Origin: JAXMAF01 sp046350555 | GTDB taxonomy: Bacteria > Planctomycetota > Phycisphaerae > Phycisphaerales > SM1A02 | Assembly (NCBI GenBank): GCA_046350555.1 | Contig: JAXMAF010000024.1 | Location: forward strand, 1 to 64,000 | Reading direction: 5' to 3' | Length of the DNA stretch: 64,000 nt | In this document: positions 1 through 7,160 of the stretch, piece after piece | Layout: each line of letters opens with the position of its first letter | How positions within the stretch are numbered: the first letter of the stretch is position 1 | Program-made: the position numbers and the translations under genes | Notes under the pieces: generated by a model | Database searches by the model: none | The model's input: only the letters and a program-made list of their open reading frames with translations | Told to the model about the DNA's origin: nothing

Positions 1-1034
1 CGATGTGGCAGTACAGCAGCGTCGACGGCTTCGCCAACGACTGGCACGTCGTGCACCTCGGCGCCCGCGCCTCGGGCGGCGCAGCGCTGGTGATGACCGA
101 AGCGACCGCGGTCGAGGCCGAGGGACGCATCACGCCCCAGTGCCTGGGCATCTGGAAGGACGAGCACATCGAGCCGCTGCGGCGCGTCACGGCGTTCATC
201 GCGGCGCGCGGTGCGGTGCCGGGCATGCAGCTCGCGCACGCCGGCGTCAAGGCGTCGCGACACCGTCCATGGCATCCGACGCCCAACGCGTTCGTGTCGA
301 TCGAGCAAGGAGGATGGACGCCGGTCGGGCCTTCGGCGGTGCGCTTCCACAGGGATGGCGACGGCCCGGCGCCGAAGGAGCTCGCCGTCGCGGAGCTGCA
401 TCGCATTCGCGACTCGTTCGTCGCGGCCGCACGGCGGGCGCTGCTGGCGGGGTTCAAGGTGATCGAGATCCACGCGGCGCACGGCTACCTCGCGCACAGC
501 TTCCTGTCGCCGCTCATGAACCGGCGCACGGACGCCTACGGCGGGCCGTTCGAACATCGCGCGTCCTTCCTGCTCGAGACGGTCCGCGCGGTTCGGCGCG
601 AGATGCCCGACTCGCTTCCGCTGCTCGTGCGCATCTCGGCGACGGACTGGGTCGAAGGTGGCTGGACGCTCGACGATTCGGTCGAGCTCGTGCGCCGGCT
701 CGGCCGCGAGGGCGTCGACCTGGTGGACTGCTCGAGCGGCGGCGCCTCGCGGAGCGCGACGATCCCGGATGGTCCCGGATACCAGGTGCCGTTGGCGGAG
801 CGCATTCGGCGCGAAACCGGAATGCCGACGGGCGCGGTTGGGGCGATCACCGAGCCAGGACATGCGGGTGCGATCATCCGCGAAGGTCGCGCCGACGCGG
901 TCTTCCTCGGCCGCCAACTCCTGCGCGAACCCAACTGGCCGCTGCGCGCCTGGGTCGAGCTCGGCGCGGCTGCGCCTTCGCCGATCGCCGAGGAGTACGC
1001 GTGGGCGCTCGCAGAGACGAGGCGGCCCGCCTGA
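1..1034 (+). CDS. NADH:flavin oxidoreductase, Old Yellow Enzyme family (5' end cut by window)
   Basis: FMN-dependent ene-reductase type TIM barrel, probably cytoplasmic, using NAD(P)H to reduce activated double bonds; the exact substrate is unknown. The visible 343 residues start inside the N-terminal region: MWQYSS followed by NDWHVVHLGARA aligns with the early part of YqjM-like enzymes, so the true start lies upstream of base 1. Family hallmarks are QLAHAGVKA near residue 77, the HAAHGYLAHSFLSP motif with following NRRTDAYGG near residue 160, and a C-terminal phosphate-binding stretch (DAVFLGRQLLREP). Stop is TGA at 1032-1034. YqjM/OYE class is secure; substrate and physiological role are not. 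It stands alone here, with a 351-base gap before the next gene. Confidence 0.9.
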   Translation, partial: MWQYSSVDGFANDWHVVHLGARASGGAALVMTEATAVEAEGRITPQCLGIWKDEHIEPLRRVTAFIAARGAVPGMQLAHAGVKASRHRPWHPTPNAFVSIEQGGWTPVGPSAVRFHRDGDGPAPKELAVAELHRIRDSFVAAARRALLAGFKVIEIHAAHGYLAHSFLSPLMNRRTDAYGGPFEHRASFLLETVRAVRREMPDSLPLLVRISATDWVEGGWTLDDSVELVRRLGREGVDLVDCSSGGASRSATIPDGPGYQVPLAERIRRETGMPTGAVGAITEPGHAGAIIREGRADAVFLGRQLLREPNWPLRAWVELGAAAPSPIAEEYAWALAETRRPA

Positions 1035-1385
1035 TGCGTCGCGAAGGTGGCGTGGCACGTCACCATTCGTCACGGTGCAGGCGCCCGGCTCGCATGCCTG
1101 CATGCCCTCGTGCCTGCGTGTGTGCGGCCCGCGTGCCTGCCTGCGCGCCCGCCTGCCTGCGCGGCAGCCGAGACGGCTGGGCAAGAGCCACGGTGCCTTG
1201 TCTCCGCGCCGCGAGGCGGGCGCATCGACCATCTCGGGCGCGGCGCATTCGACGGACCCGTGCGGCGGCGGTCTCCTCCGGGGCGGCGGCGCCGACCCGT
1301 CGCAATCTGCGATAAGCCCAGTTTCTTCAACGACTTGCCGCACTTCTGCGGTATGCTTTGGCGTCCTCGTTCCGGAGCTTCAACG
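1035..1385. other. Intergenic gap, no gene seen
   Basis: The stretch 1080-1170 is rich in imperfect CCTGC/GCATGC pentamer-hexamer repeats, a simple-sequence patch rather than coding DNA. The last 60 bases before the next gene contain a TATGCT hexamer (1352-1357), a possible -10 element, but no convincing -35 partner at normal spacing. Confidence 0.5.
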
Positions 1386-2318
1386 ATGTCTTCGCGCCAT
1401 TCCTCACCGATGTCATCATCGTCGCCCTCGCCCCGAACCGCGCGCGCCGGCGCGCGGACGCAGCGCCGCGCGTTCACGCTCGTCGAGATGCTCGTCGTCA
1501 TCGGCGTGATCGTCCTCCTGCTGGCCCTCCTGCTTCCGGCGCTCAACGTCGCGCGCAAGAACAGCAGGTGGGCGGGCTCGCAGAACAACCTGCGCCAGAT
1601 CTTCACGCTGATGACGTCGTACTCGACGGACAACCGCGAGTACATCGTGCCGAGCCGCTTCGACTACACGGCTTCGACGGCGCCGGTGAAGGTGCGCACG
1701 TGGACGGCCGGCGCGGTGCTGCCCGGCGGGCTTGCGCCCCTGGGCGAGCAGAAGAAGGGTTCGTGGACGGACATCCTGTGGACCACCGCCGGCATGGGGC
1801 CGATCTCGTTCTTCGCCGGCGATGCGGGCGCCGCGAACGTCTACGACTACCGCTACGACTCGCCCGATCGCAACGTCTTCGCGGTGCTTCCCGGCTACGA
1901 CTCGCTCTTCCGCTCGAAGATCGACAACTCGTTCAACGCGAAGAATCCAACCGTTGCCGAGGCGATTCCCTTCGGCGACGGCGCTCAGGAGGTTGGCGAG
2001 CCGGGCTACTTCGCGGCCAACGACTTCTTCGACTCGACCGGCGGCACGTGGTGGACGACCGGCCAGATCAAGCATCCGAACCTCGCCATCTACGCCGTCG
2101 ATTCGTGCTACGGCGAGGCCATTCCCCAGACGGCCGACGCGTGGGACGGCCGCAAGCAGAACGATCCGGCCGCCAAGGGCCAGGTGGACTTCCGGTACGT
2201 CGGCGACGCTGCGCTGCTGCTGCTGCTCGATGGACGAATCGCGACCCAGCCGCGATGGGACGACCTGGCGGATCTCCAGAACACGGGACAGTTGAGGGTG
2301 CAGAACTTGGACAAGTAG
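1386..2318 (+). CDS. Prepilin-type N-terminal cleavage/methylation protein (pseudopilin-like)
   Basis: A 310-residue pseudopilin-like protein. After a short Ser/Arg-rich leader comes the prepilin peptidase site and hydrophobic helix RRAFTLVEMLVVIGVIVLLL (around residues 27-46): F is the residue to be methylated and E the +5 glutamate. The rest is a soluble domain rich in aromatic residues, ending in VGDAALLLLLDG, a degraded version of the H-X9-DG tail common in planctomycete prepilin-like proteins. The ATG at 1386 is chosen because GGAG lies at 1374-1377, eight bases upstream, and it gives a short leader; an in-frame extension upstream lacks coding character. Role is inferred: either a type II secretion/pilus minor subunit or a surface protein using the same export route. 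No pilus assembly genes are near. Confidence 0.85.
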   Translation: MSSRHSSPMSSSSPSPRTARAGARTQRRAFTLVEMLVVIGVIVLLLALLLPALNVARKNSRWAGSQNNLRQIFTLMTSYSTDNREYIVPSRFDYTASTAPVKVRTWTAGAVLPGGLAPLGEQKKGSWTDILWTTAGMGPISFFAGDAGAANVYDYRYDSPDRNVFAVLPGYDSLFRSKIDNSFNAKNPTVAEAIPFGDGAQEVGEPGYFAANDFFDSTGGTWWTTGQIKHPNLAIYAVDSCYGEAIPQTADAWDGRKQNDPAAKGQVDFRYVGDAALLLLLDGRIATQPRWDDLADLQNTGQLRVQNLDK

Positions 2319-2704
2319 GGTGGGACGCGTGGGCGGGGTTGGGGTACCGTCCGCGATCCGCTCGGCTCGCTTCGGCGGCGTCGGTCCTTCGACTTCCCTG
2401 GCAGGCGACGCCGCCGAATCGAGCCGAGCAGGAGGGACGAGGGGCTTTGCCCCTCGTGCTCCCCCAAGCGACCGACATGATGATCGCCCGCCGGGGCGTG
2501 CGAGTGCACGGATCCCTTCGAGCCGCGCCGCGGGATTGGTCGAGCACTGCTTGCGGATCTCAACGGGAGCATGGGGCGAAGCCTCATTCGCCTGCTCGGC
2601 TTGTCTCGGCGGCGACGCCTGCCGGGAAGTCCGAAGGACCGGAGCCGCCGAGACAAGTCGAGCGGATCGCGGACGGTGCCCCAACCCCGCCCACGCGTCC
2701 CACC
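2319..2704. repeat. Long imperfect inverted repeat, two 114-bp arms
   Basis: The arm 2319-2432 and the arm 2591-2704 are reverse complements over their whole 114 bases with few mismatches; both begin/end in GGTGGGACGCGTGGGCGG. Each arm contains a smaller internal inverted repeat (GCTCGGCT... / ...GAGCCGAGC), so the block can fold either as one long hairpin or as two short ones. It starts one base after the stop codon of the prepilin gene. The 158-base centre carries a separate perfect hairpin (2437-2457). Confidence 0.85.
2437..2457 (+). terminator. Hairpin without T-tract inside the inverted repeat
   Basis: Perfect 9-bp stem acgaggggc / gcccctcgt with a TTT loop. It could act as a terminator or transcript-stabilising hairpin for the upstream prepilin gene, but there is no run of T after it, so termination is only inferred. 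Confidence 0.4.
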
Positions 2705-2892
2705 GTCCCGCGTCCCACCCCCACCCCACCCACTTGCCACAGCCAGACATCCCGCTACACACTGTCTCAGCCGTCCCGATCCGGGACGGTTTTTCCTTCT
2801 GCCCCGAAGGTGGGGCCGGCATGGATGCCGGTCGCTTTGGGTCGAGCCGGTTGTGTGCGGCGCATGGGGCGCACGGACGGAGCATCTTGGTC

Positions 2893-2964
2893 GCCACCGT
2901 AGCTCAGTGGTAGAGCACACCCTTGGTAAGGGTGAGGTCACGGGTTCAAGCCCCGTTGGTGGCT
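2893..2964 (+). tRNA. tRNA-Thr (anticodon GGT)
   Basis: Cloverleaf is readable by eye: acceptor GCCACCG pairs with TGGTGGC, D arm GCTC..GAGC, anticodon stem CACCC/GGGTG with loop TTGGTAA (GGT reads ACC/ACT), T arm ACGGG-TTCAAGC-CCCGT, discriminator T at 2964. CCA is not encoded. A GGGCGTC/GACGCCC hairpin follows at 2970-2987. A threonine tRNA just upstream of tuf is the common bacterial order. Confidence 0.95.
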
Positions 2965-3202
2965 TTCGCGGGCGTCGCGTGACGCCCACGCACGTTGGTT
3001 CGGATCGGTCGTCCGTGCTCGCGAGTCCCGCTGCCGGTCTCTCCTTCTTGGAGGCTGGCGGCGTCCGCGGCGACGGAGGGCAGATCCGGTGTTCCCAGTG
3101 GTCGGCGCGGCCAGTCGCCGTGACCTTCCGTTTTCTTTCCGCCTTCAGCAGATGGGTTTGACGGACGCTCGTCCGCACAACCGCACTCGGAGACATTCGA
3201 TC

Positions 3203-4414
3203 ATGGCCAAGAGCGTCTTCAATCGCACCAAGCCGCACGTCAACGTCGGCACGATCGGACACGTGGACCACGGCAAGACCACGTTGACCGCGGCGATCAC
3301 CGCGGTGCAGGCTGCCAAGGGACTCGCGACGTTCAAGGCGTACGACGAAGTCGCCAAGGCGTCGGAGAGCGAAGGCCGCCGCGATCCCACCAAGATCCTC
3401 ACGATCGCGACGTCGCACGTCGAGTACGAGTCGGCGACGCGCCACTACGCGCACGTCGACTGCCCCGGACACGCCGACTACGTGAAGAACATGATCACCG
3501 GCGCCGCCCAGATGGACGGCGCCATCCTGGTCGTTTCCGCGTCGGACGGCCCGATGCCGCAGACCCGCGAGCACATCCTGCTCGCCCGCCAGGTCGGTGT
3601 GCCGCGCATCGTCGTCTTCCTCAACAAGTGCGACCTCGTCGACGACGCCGAGTTGCTCGACCTGATCGAGCTCGAGGTGCGCGAGCTGCTCAACAAGTAC
3701 GGCTTCCCCGGCGACGACACGCCGATCATCCGCGGCGCGGCCTTTCCGGCCCTGTCGAATCCGAAGGATCCGGAGAAGACCAAGTGCATCCAGGAGCTCA
3801 TGGACGCGCTGGACAGCTACGTCCCCGAGCCGCCGCGCGAGATGGACAAGCCGTTCCTGATGTCGATCGAGGACGTCTTCTCGATCAAGGGCCGCGGCAC
3901 CGTCGTGACCGGCCGCATCGAGCGCGGCGTCATCAAGGTCGGCGACGAGGCGGAGATCGTCGGCCTCAAGCCCGAGACGCGCAAGACCACGGTCACGGGC
4001 GTCGAGATGTTCCAGAAGACCCTCGACCAGGGCCAGGCGGGCGACAACGTCGGCACGCTCCTTCGAGGCATCGAGAAGGACGACGTCGAGCGCGGCCAGG
4101 TGCTGTGCAAGCCCGGTTCGATCAAGCCCCACCTCCAGTTCGAGGCCGAGGTGTACGTGCTCACCAAGGAAGAGGGTGGTCGTCACACGCCGTTCTTCTC
4201 CGGCTACAAGCCGCAGTTCTACTTCCGCACGACGGACATCACCGGCAAGCTGGAGCTGCTCGGCGGCGCCGAGATGTGCATGCCCGGCGACAACGTCACG
4301 GTGAAGGTCGACCTCGAAGGCAAGCCGGTCGCGATGGAAGTCGGCGTGCGCTTCGCCGTCCGCGAGGGCGGCCGCACGGTGGGTTCGGGCGTCGTGACGA
4401 AGATCGTGGTCTAG
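3203..4414 (+). CDS. tuf: Translation elongation factor Tu
   Basis: EF-Tu, the GTPase that delivers aminoacyl-tRNA to the ribosomal A site; 403 residues, slightly longer than the usual 394-400. G motifs are intact: GHVDHGKTT (G1, about residue 18), DCPGH (G3), NKCD (G4). Domain II starts at EMDKPFLMSIEDVFSIKGRGTV and domain III ends in VREGGRTVGSGVVTKIVV, the standard C-terminus. Start is the ATG of MAKSVFNRTKPH at 3203, preceded by GGAGA (3189-3193); an in-frame upstream extension is not conserved in the family. It sits 238 bases after trnT, leaving room for its own promoter and leader, and is followed by rpmG, trnW, secE and nusG. Confidence 0.98.
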   Translation: MAKSVFNRTKPHVNVGTIGHVDHGKTTLTAAITAVQAAKGLATFKAYDEVAKASESEGRRDPTKILTIATSHVEYESATRHYAHVDCPGHADYVKNMITGAAQMDGAILVVSASDGPMPQTREHILLARQVGVPRIVVFLNKCDLVDDAELLDLIELEVRELLNKYGFPGDDTPIIRGAAFPALSNPKDPEKTKCIQELMDALDSYVPEPPREMDKPFLMSIEDVFSIKGRGTVVTGRIERGVIKVGDEAEIVGLKPETRKTTVTGVEMFQKTLDQGQAGDNVGTLLRGIEKDDVERGQVLCKPGSIKPHLQFEAEVYVLTKEEGGRHTPFFSGYKPQFYFRTTDITGKLELLGGAEMCMPGDNVTVKVDLEGKPVAMEVGVRFAVREGGRTVGSGVVTKIVV

Positions 4415-4415
4415 T

Positions 4416-4488
4416 TTGAGCGCTCCGTTCGGCCCTCCGGGCCGACACTCGCTTTCGTACGCCGCGCCGGGCGAAGCCCGGCGGGCTG
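4416..4488 (-). repeat. REP-like dispersed repeat, single copy (family also at 34.7-35.0 kb)
   Basis: Reverse complement of the block repeated at 34680-34996: conserved core is GCCCGCCGGGC-[3-4 nt]-GCCCGGCGCGGCGTA followed by AAGCGAGTG and a GGCCC..GGGCC hairpin. It begins immediately after the tuf stop codon. A fragment of the same end (GGCTCCGTTCGGGCCGACAG) recurs at 4506-4525. Confidence 0.8.
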
Positions 4489-4776
4489 AGCGGGGGTCGG
4501 CGCTGGGCTCCGTTCGGGCCGACAGTTGCCTCCGTGAAACGGACGCCAGCGCAGCATGGGGATCGGCGCCATGCAAACGACTGACAGGGGAGCGGGCGCA
4601 ACCCGCCCGCTCCCTCGACCACTCGTCGCAGGCCGCGACCGCTCGATTGCTCGTCCATTGATTCCCGGTTCCTTGATTCCTGGCCCGTTGATTGCTGGTT
4701 CCTGACCGCCACCCTGACCCTCGCCCTCCGACCCCCGCCGCCCCGCATCGCTCGCCCCTGACCCCATTTCCCAGCC
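4489..4776. other. Gap between tuf and rpmG with degenerate heptamer repeat
   Basis: No gene seen. About 4656-4710 is a degenerate run of CCTGATT/CCTGGTT-like heptamers, the same unit that forms clean tandem arrays at 23.2, 40.9 and 57.3 kb. Confidence 0.5.
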
Positions 4777-4956
4777 ATGGCCAAGAAAGCAACCGATCGC
4801 GAGTACGTCTGGCTCCAGTGCACCGAGAGCCACGACCTCAACTACCGGACGAACATCCGGGTGAAGGGCGGCATCGCCGAGAAAATGAAGGAGGGGCTGA
4901 TGAAGTACAGCCCGCGGCTGCGCAAGCACACGCTGCACAAGATCAAGAGGAAGTGA
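4777..4956 (+). CDS. rpmG: Large ribosomal subunit protein bL33
   Basis: A 59-residue ribosomal protein, too short for many gene finders. It begins MAKKATDREYVWLQCTES and ends SPRLRKHTLHKIKRK, matching the bL33 pattern (N-terminal MAKK, basic C-terminal RKHxLxKExK-like tail). The two Cys pairs of zinc-binding bL33 are absent; only one Cys is present, so this is a C-minus form. Position between tuf and trnW-secE-nusG supports the call, as rpmG often lies directly upstream of secE. ATG at 4777 is the only sensible start; no strong ribosome binding site is visible. Confidence 0.92.
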   Translation: MAKKATDREYVWLQCTESHDLNYRTNIRVKGGIAEKMKEGLMKYSPRLRKHTLHKIKRK

Positions 4957-5065
4957 AGTCGCAGCGTCCGCAACGGGTTGGCCACGGATGGCGCTGCCGC
5001 GGCGAGACGAGCCGGCGGCTGGTCGCCGGGAGCGAGCCCGTCGTCGGCGACTTGGAAGGGTCGTT

Positions 5066-5138
<73 letters not shown>

Positions 5139-5166
5139 TTGGTTCTTCAACGTGTTGTCTCGGACG

Positions 5167-5280
5167 GCATCGCACGGATTCCAGCGGGCCCGGACGCCTC
5201 CGACCCGTTGCCGACAGTGGCATCTCGAGGCGGGATCGGGCCTGTGGGCGGGGCGCGAGAGTCAACGGGACGCGCATGAC
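5167..5280 (+). repeat. MITE-like dispersed element, copy D
   Basis: Shares ..CGGATTCCAGC at the left, TTGCC(C/G)ACAG(C/T)GGC in the middle and GGGCGCGAGAGTCAAC..GGGACGCG at the right with copies at 14618, 43134, 57440 and 58463. It occupies most of the trnW-secE gap and ends 47 bases before secE, so it may be part of the secE-nusG leader. Confidence 0.7.
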
Positions 5281-5327
5281 GTGCGTGACGCGTGGCAGTT
5301 CGGTGACGGTGTCGGCAGGAGCGAACG

Positions 5328-5732
5328 ATGTACAAGAGCGGGCAAGGCTATTGGACTCGTGTGATGACGGCGATCGCCGGCGGCGTGCTCGCGGCCCTCG
5401 GGGCGGCGTGGCTCTGGGAGATCCTCATCCGGTTCAACTATGGCAAGAGCATCGAACCGATCTACGTCGCCGCGGCCGCCGCGCTCGCGCTGCTCGGCCT
5501 GGCCGCCTGGTTCATCTATCGCATCGTCGCCACGAAGCCCGGCAGCGTCGACTTTCTCGTTGCGACCGAGACCGAGATGAAGAAGGTCAACTGGTCCACC
5601 CGACGCGAGATCTTTGGATCGACCTGGGTCGTGCTCATGGTGACCGCGGGCATCACCCTGTTCGTCTTCGTCTTCGACTACACCTTCTTCTTCCTCTTCG
5701 TGTGGATGAGGGTGCTCGACGCTGCGACGTAA
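5328..5732 (+). CDS. secE: Preprotein translocase subunit SecE, long three-helix form
   Basis: SecE stabilises the SecYEG channel in the inner membrane. The protein has 134 residues. The conserved part is the C-terminal half: amphipathic motif ETEMKKVNWSTRREIFGST (about 81-99) followed by transmembrane helix 98-126. Two extra helices precede it (about 13-33 and 44-66), as in E. coli-type SecE and unlike the single-helix form of many bacteria. ATG at 5328 has AGGAG at 5317-5321, six bases upstream. It is followed by nusG after 171 bases and preceded by trnW and a repeat element. Confidence 0.95.
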   Translation: MYKSGQGYWTRVMTAIAGGVLAALGAAWLWEILIRFNYGKSIEPIYVAAAAALALLGLAAWFIYRIVATKPGSVDFLVATETEMKKVNWSTRREIFGSTWVVLMVTAGITLFVFVFDYTFFFLFVWMRVLDAAT

Positions 5733-5903
5733 CGCGGCATCGAGTCCGTGGCGCCGCTCTCGGGCGACGCGCCTCGGGCGCTCCATGGCGGTCTTCGGCC
5801 GCGCGTTCCCCTTCCCGAGGCCGGTGCCGGCGAGATGCTCCACCGGGCGCCGGGTGAACCGGCTCCGATCGTCGTCTCGCGGCTTGCTTGCGGCGAACTT
5901 CCC

Positions 5904-6848
5904 ATGACCGAACCGATCGATTCATTCGACAACACGATGCCGCCCGACGAAGGCGCGAATGCCGCGAACCCCAATGGCGCGGGTGGCGCGAAGACTGGCT
6001 CGGACGAAGCCGGCGGCGAAAACGTCGCGGAGAAGCCGGCCCGACGCAAGCGCGGCGGCGCGGCGGCCGAGGGAGACGCCGAGGTCCGCGCGGAGATCAA
6101 GACCGAGGCGCCGGGCAAGAAGCTCGGCAAGGGTGCGGCCAATCGGAAGTCGGGCGAGAAGGCGACCCTCAAGGGTGCGGGCGTCGCGACCTCGAAGGCG
6201 CTGATGCCCACCACGAAGCGCGGCAAGCGGGCCGCGGCGGACGCGGCGGTCGAGAAGACGTTCGATCCAGCCGCGGATCTGCCCATGTACCGCGAGGGCA
6301 TGGACTGGTTCGTGCTGCGCGTCGCGTCGAACAAGGAGAGCTCCGTCCGCGAGACGCTGCTGCGCAAGGTCCAGATCGAAGGCATGGAGGATCTCGTCGG
6401 CCGCATCATGGTGCCGACGGAGAAGACCAAGACGCTCAAGGCCGGCAAGCAGCGCGTCACCGAGACGAAGCTCTATCCCGGCTATGTCTTCGTCGAGATG
6501 AAGCTCGAGCCGGATGGTCGCATTCCACAGGACGTCTTCTTCCTCATCAAGGAGACGAGCGGCGTCGGCGACTTCGTCGGCACCGCGGGCCGTCCGACGC
6601 CGATGGCGCCGCACGAGGTCGAGAAGATGCTCTTCGACTCGCGCCGTCCGGAGGAGGCGCCGACCGTCAAGATGGACTTCCTCAAGGGCGACAAGGTCAC
6701 CATCAAGGAAGGCCCGTTCCAGAGCTTCCAGGGCACGGTCGACGAGGTGCTCCCCGATCGCGGACTCGTGCGCGTGCTGGTCACGATCTTCGGGCGCCAG
6801 GCGCCGATCGAGCTGGAGTACTGGCAGATCGCCCGCGCGGAAGGATGA
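5904..6848 (+). CDS. nusG: Transcription termination/antitermination protein NusG with long N-terminal extension
   Basis: NusG binds RNA polymerase and couples it to Rho or the ribosome. The protein has 314 residues against about 180 in E. coli. Residues 1-130 are a low-complexity extension rich in Ala, Gly, Lys, Arg and Glu, with no recognisable domain. The NGN domain starts at MDWFVLRVASNKE (133-145) with KLYPGYVFVEM in the middle; the KOW domain is FLKGDKVTIKEGPFQSFQGT (about 254-273). ATG at 5904 (MTEPIDSF) is chosen because upstream in-frame sequence is shadow-like; no strong ribosome binding site is visible. Usual neighbours rplK and rplA do not follow; instead there is a hairpin, a 78-bp inverted repeat and a convergent gene. 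Confidence 0.95.
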   Translation: MTEPIDSFDNTMPPDEGANAANPNGAGGAKTGSDEAGGENVAEKPARRKRGGAAAEGDAEVRAEIKTEAPGKKLGKGAANRKSGEKATLKGAGVATSKALMPTTKRGKRAAADAAVEKTFDPAADLPMYREGMDWFVLRVASNKESSVRETLLRKVQIEGMEDLVGRIMVPTEKTKTLKAGKQRVTETKLYPGYVFVEMKLEPDGRIPQDVFFLIKETSGVGDFVGTAGRPTPMAPHEVEKMLFDSRRPEEAPTVKMDFLKGDKVTIKEGPFQSFQGTVDEVLPDRGLVRVLVTIFGRQAPIELEYWQIARAEG

Positions 6849-6911
6849 TCGCACACGCGCTGCGTGCGGGCGGGCGAGGGCTTCGACACGTCCGCCACCG
6901 ATTGAAGCAAA

Positions 6912-6933
6912 GCCCCCGGCCGAAGCCGGGGGC
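6912..6933 (+). terminator. Strong GC hairpin downstream of nusG
   Basis: Perfect 9-bp stem gcccccggc / gccgggggc with a CGAA loop, 63 bases after the nusG stop. It lacks a T-tract, so it is a terminator-like or 3'-protective hairpin rather than a canonical intrinsic terminator. Confidence 0.5.
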
Positions 6934-6935
6934 GC

Positions 6936-7120
6936 TGGCACTACAGCGCCCCCTTGCTCCTACTGCGACCGTCCGGAGCGGCATTTCCGCTGCGTCAGAG
7001 CTTGCGTTCGAGGCTTGATGGCTCGCAGAGGAGCCACCGGCGCCTCGAACGCGGCGCTCTTCCTTGCGGAAAGCCACTCCGAGCGGTCTCGCGACGGAGC
7101 CAAGGGGCGCTGTAGTGCCA
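6936..7120. repeat. Imperfect inverted repeat with two 78-bp arms between convergent genes
   Basis: Arm 6936-7013 and arm 7043-7120 are reverse complements over 78 bases with scattered mismatches; the outer ends TGGCACTACAGCGCCCC / GGGGCGCTGTAGTGCCA are the best preserved. A 29-base loop separates them. It lies between nusG (+) and the Cys-rich protein gene (-), so both transcripts would end in this hairpin. Confidence 0.85.
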
Positions 7121-7160
7121 TTGCCGCGATCGTCGAATTCGCCGTCCGAACCTGCACGCG

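Noticed and set aside
1080..1170. Cys/Ala-rich peptide encoded by the CCTGC-repeat patch
   Set aside because: The sequence is simple pentamer repetition in all frames and lacks a start with a ribosome binding site.
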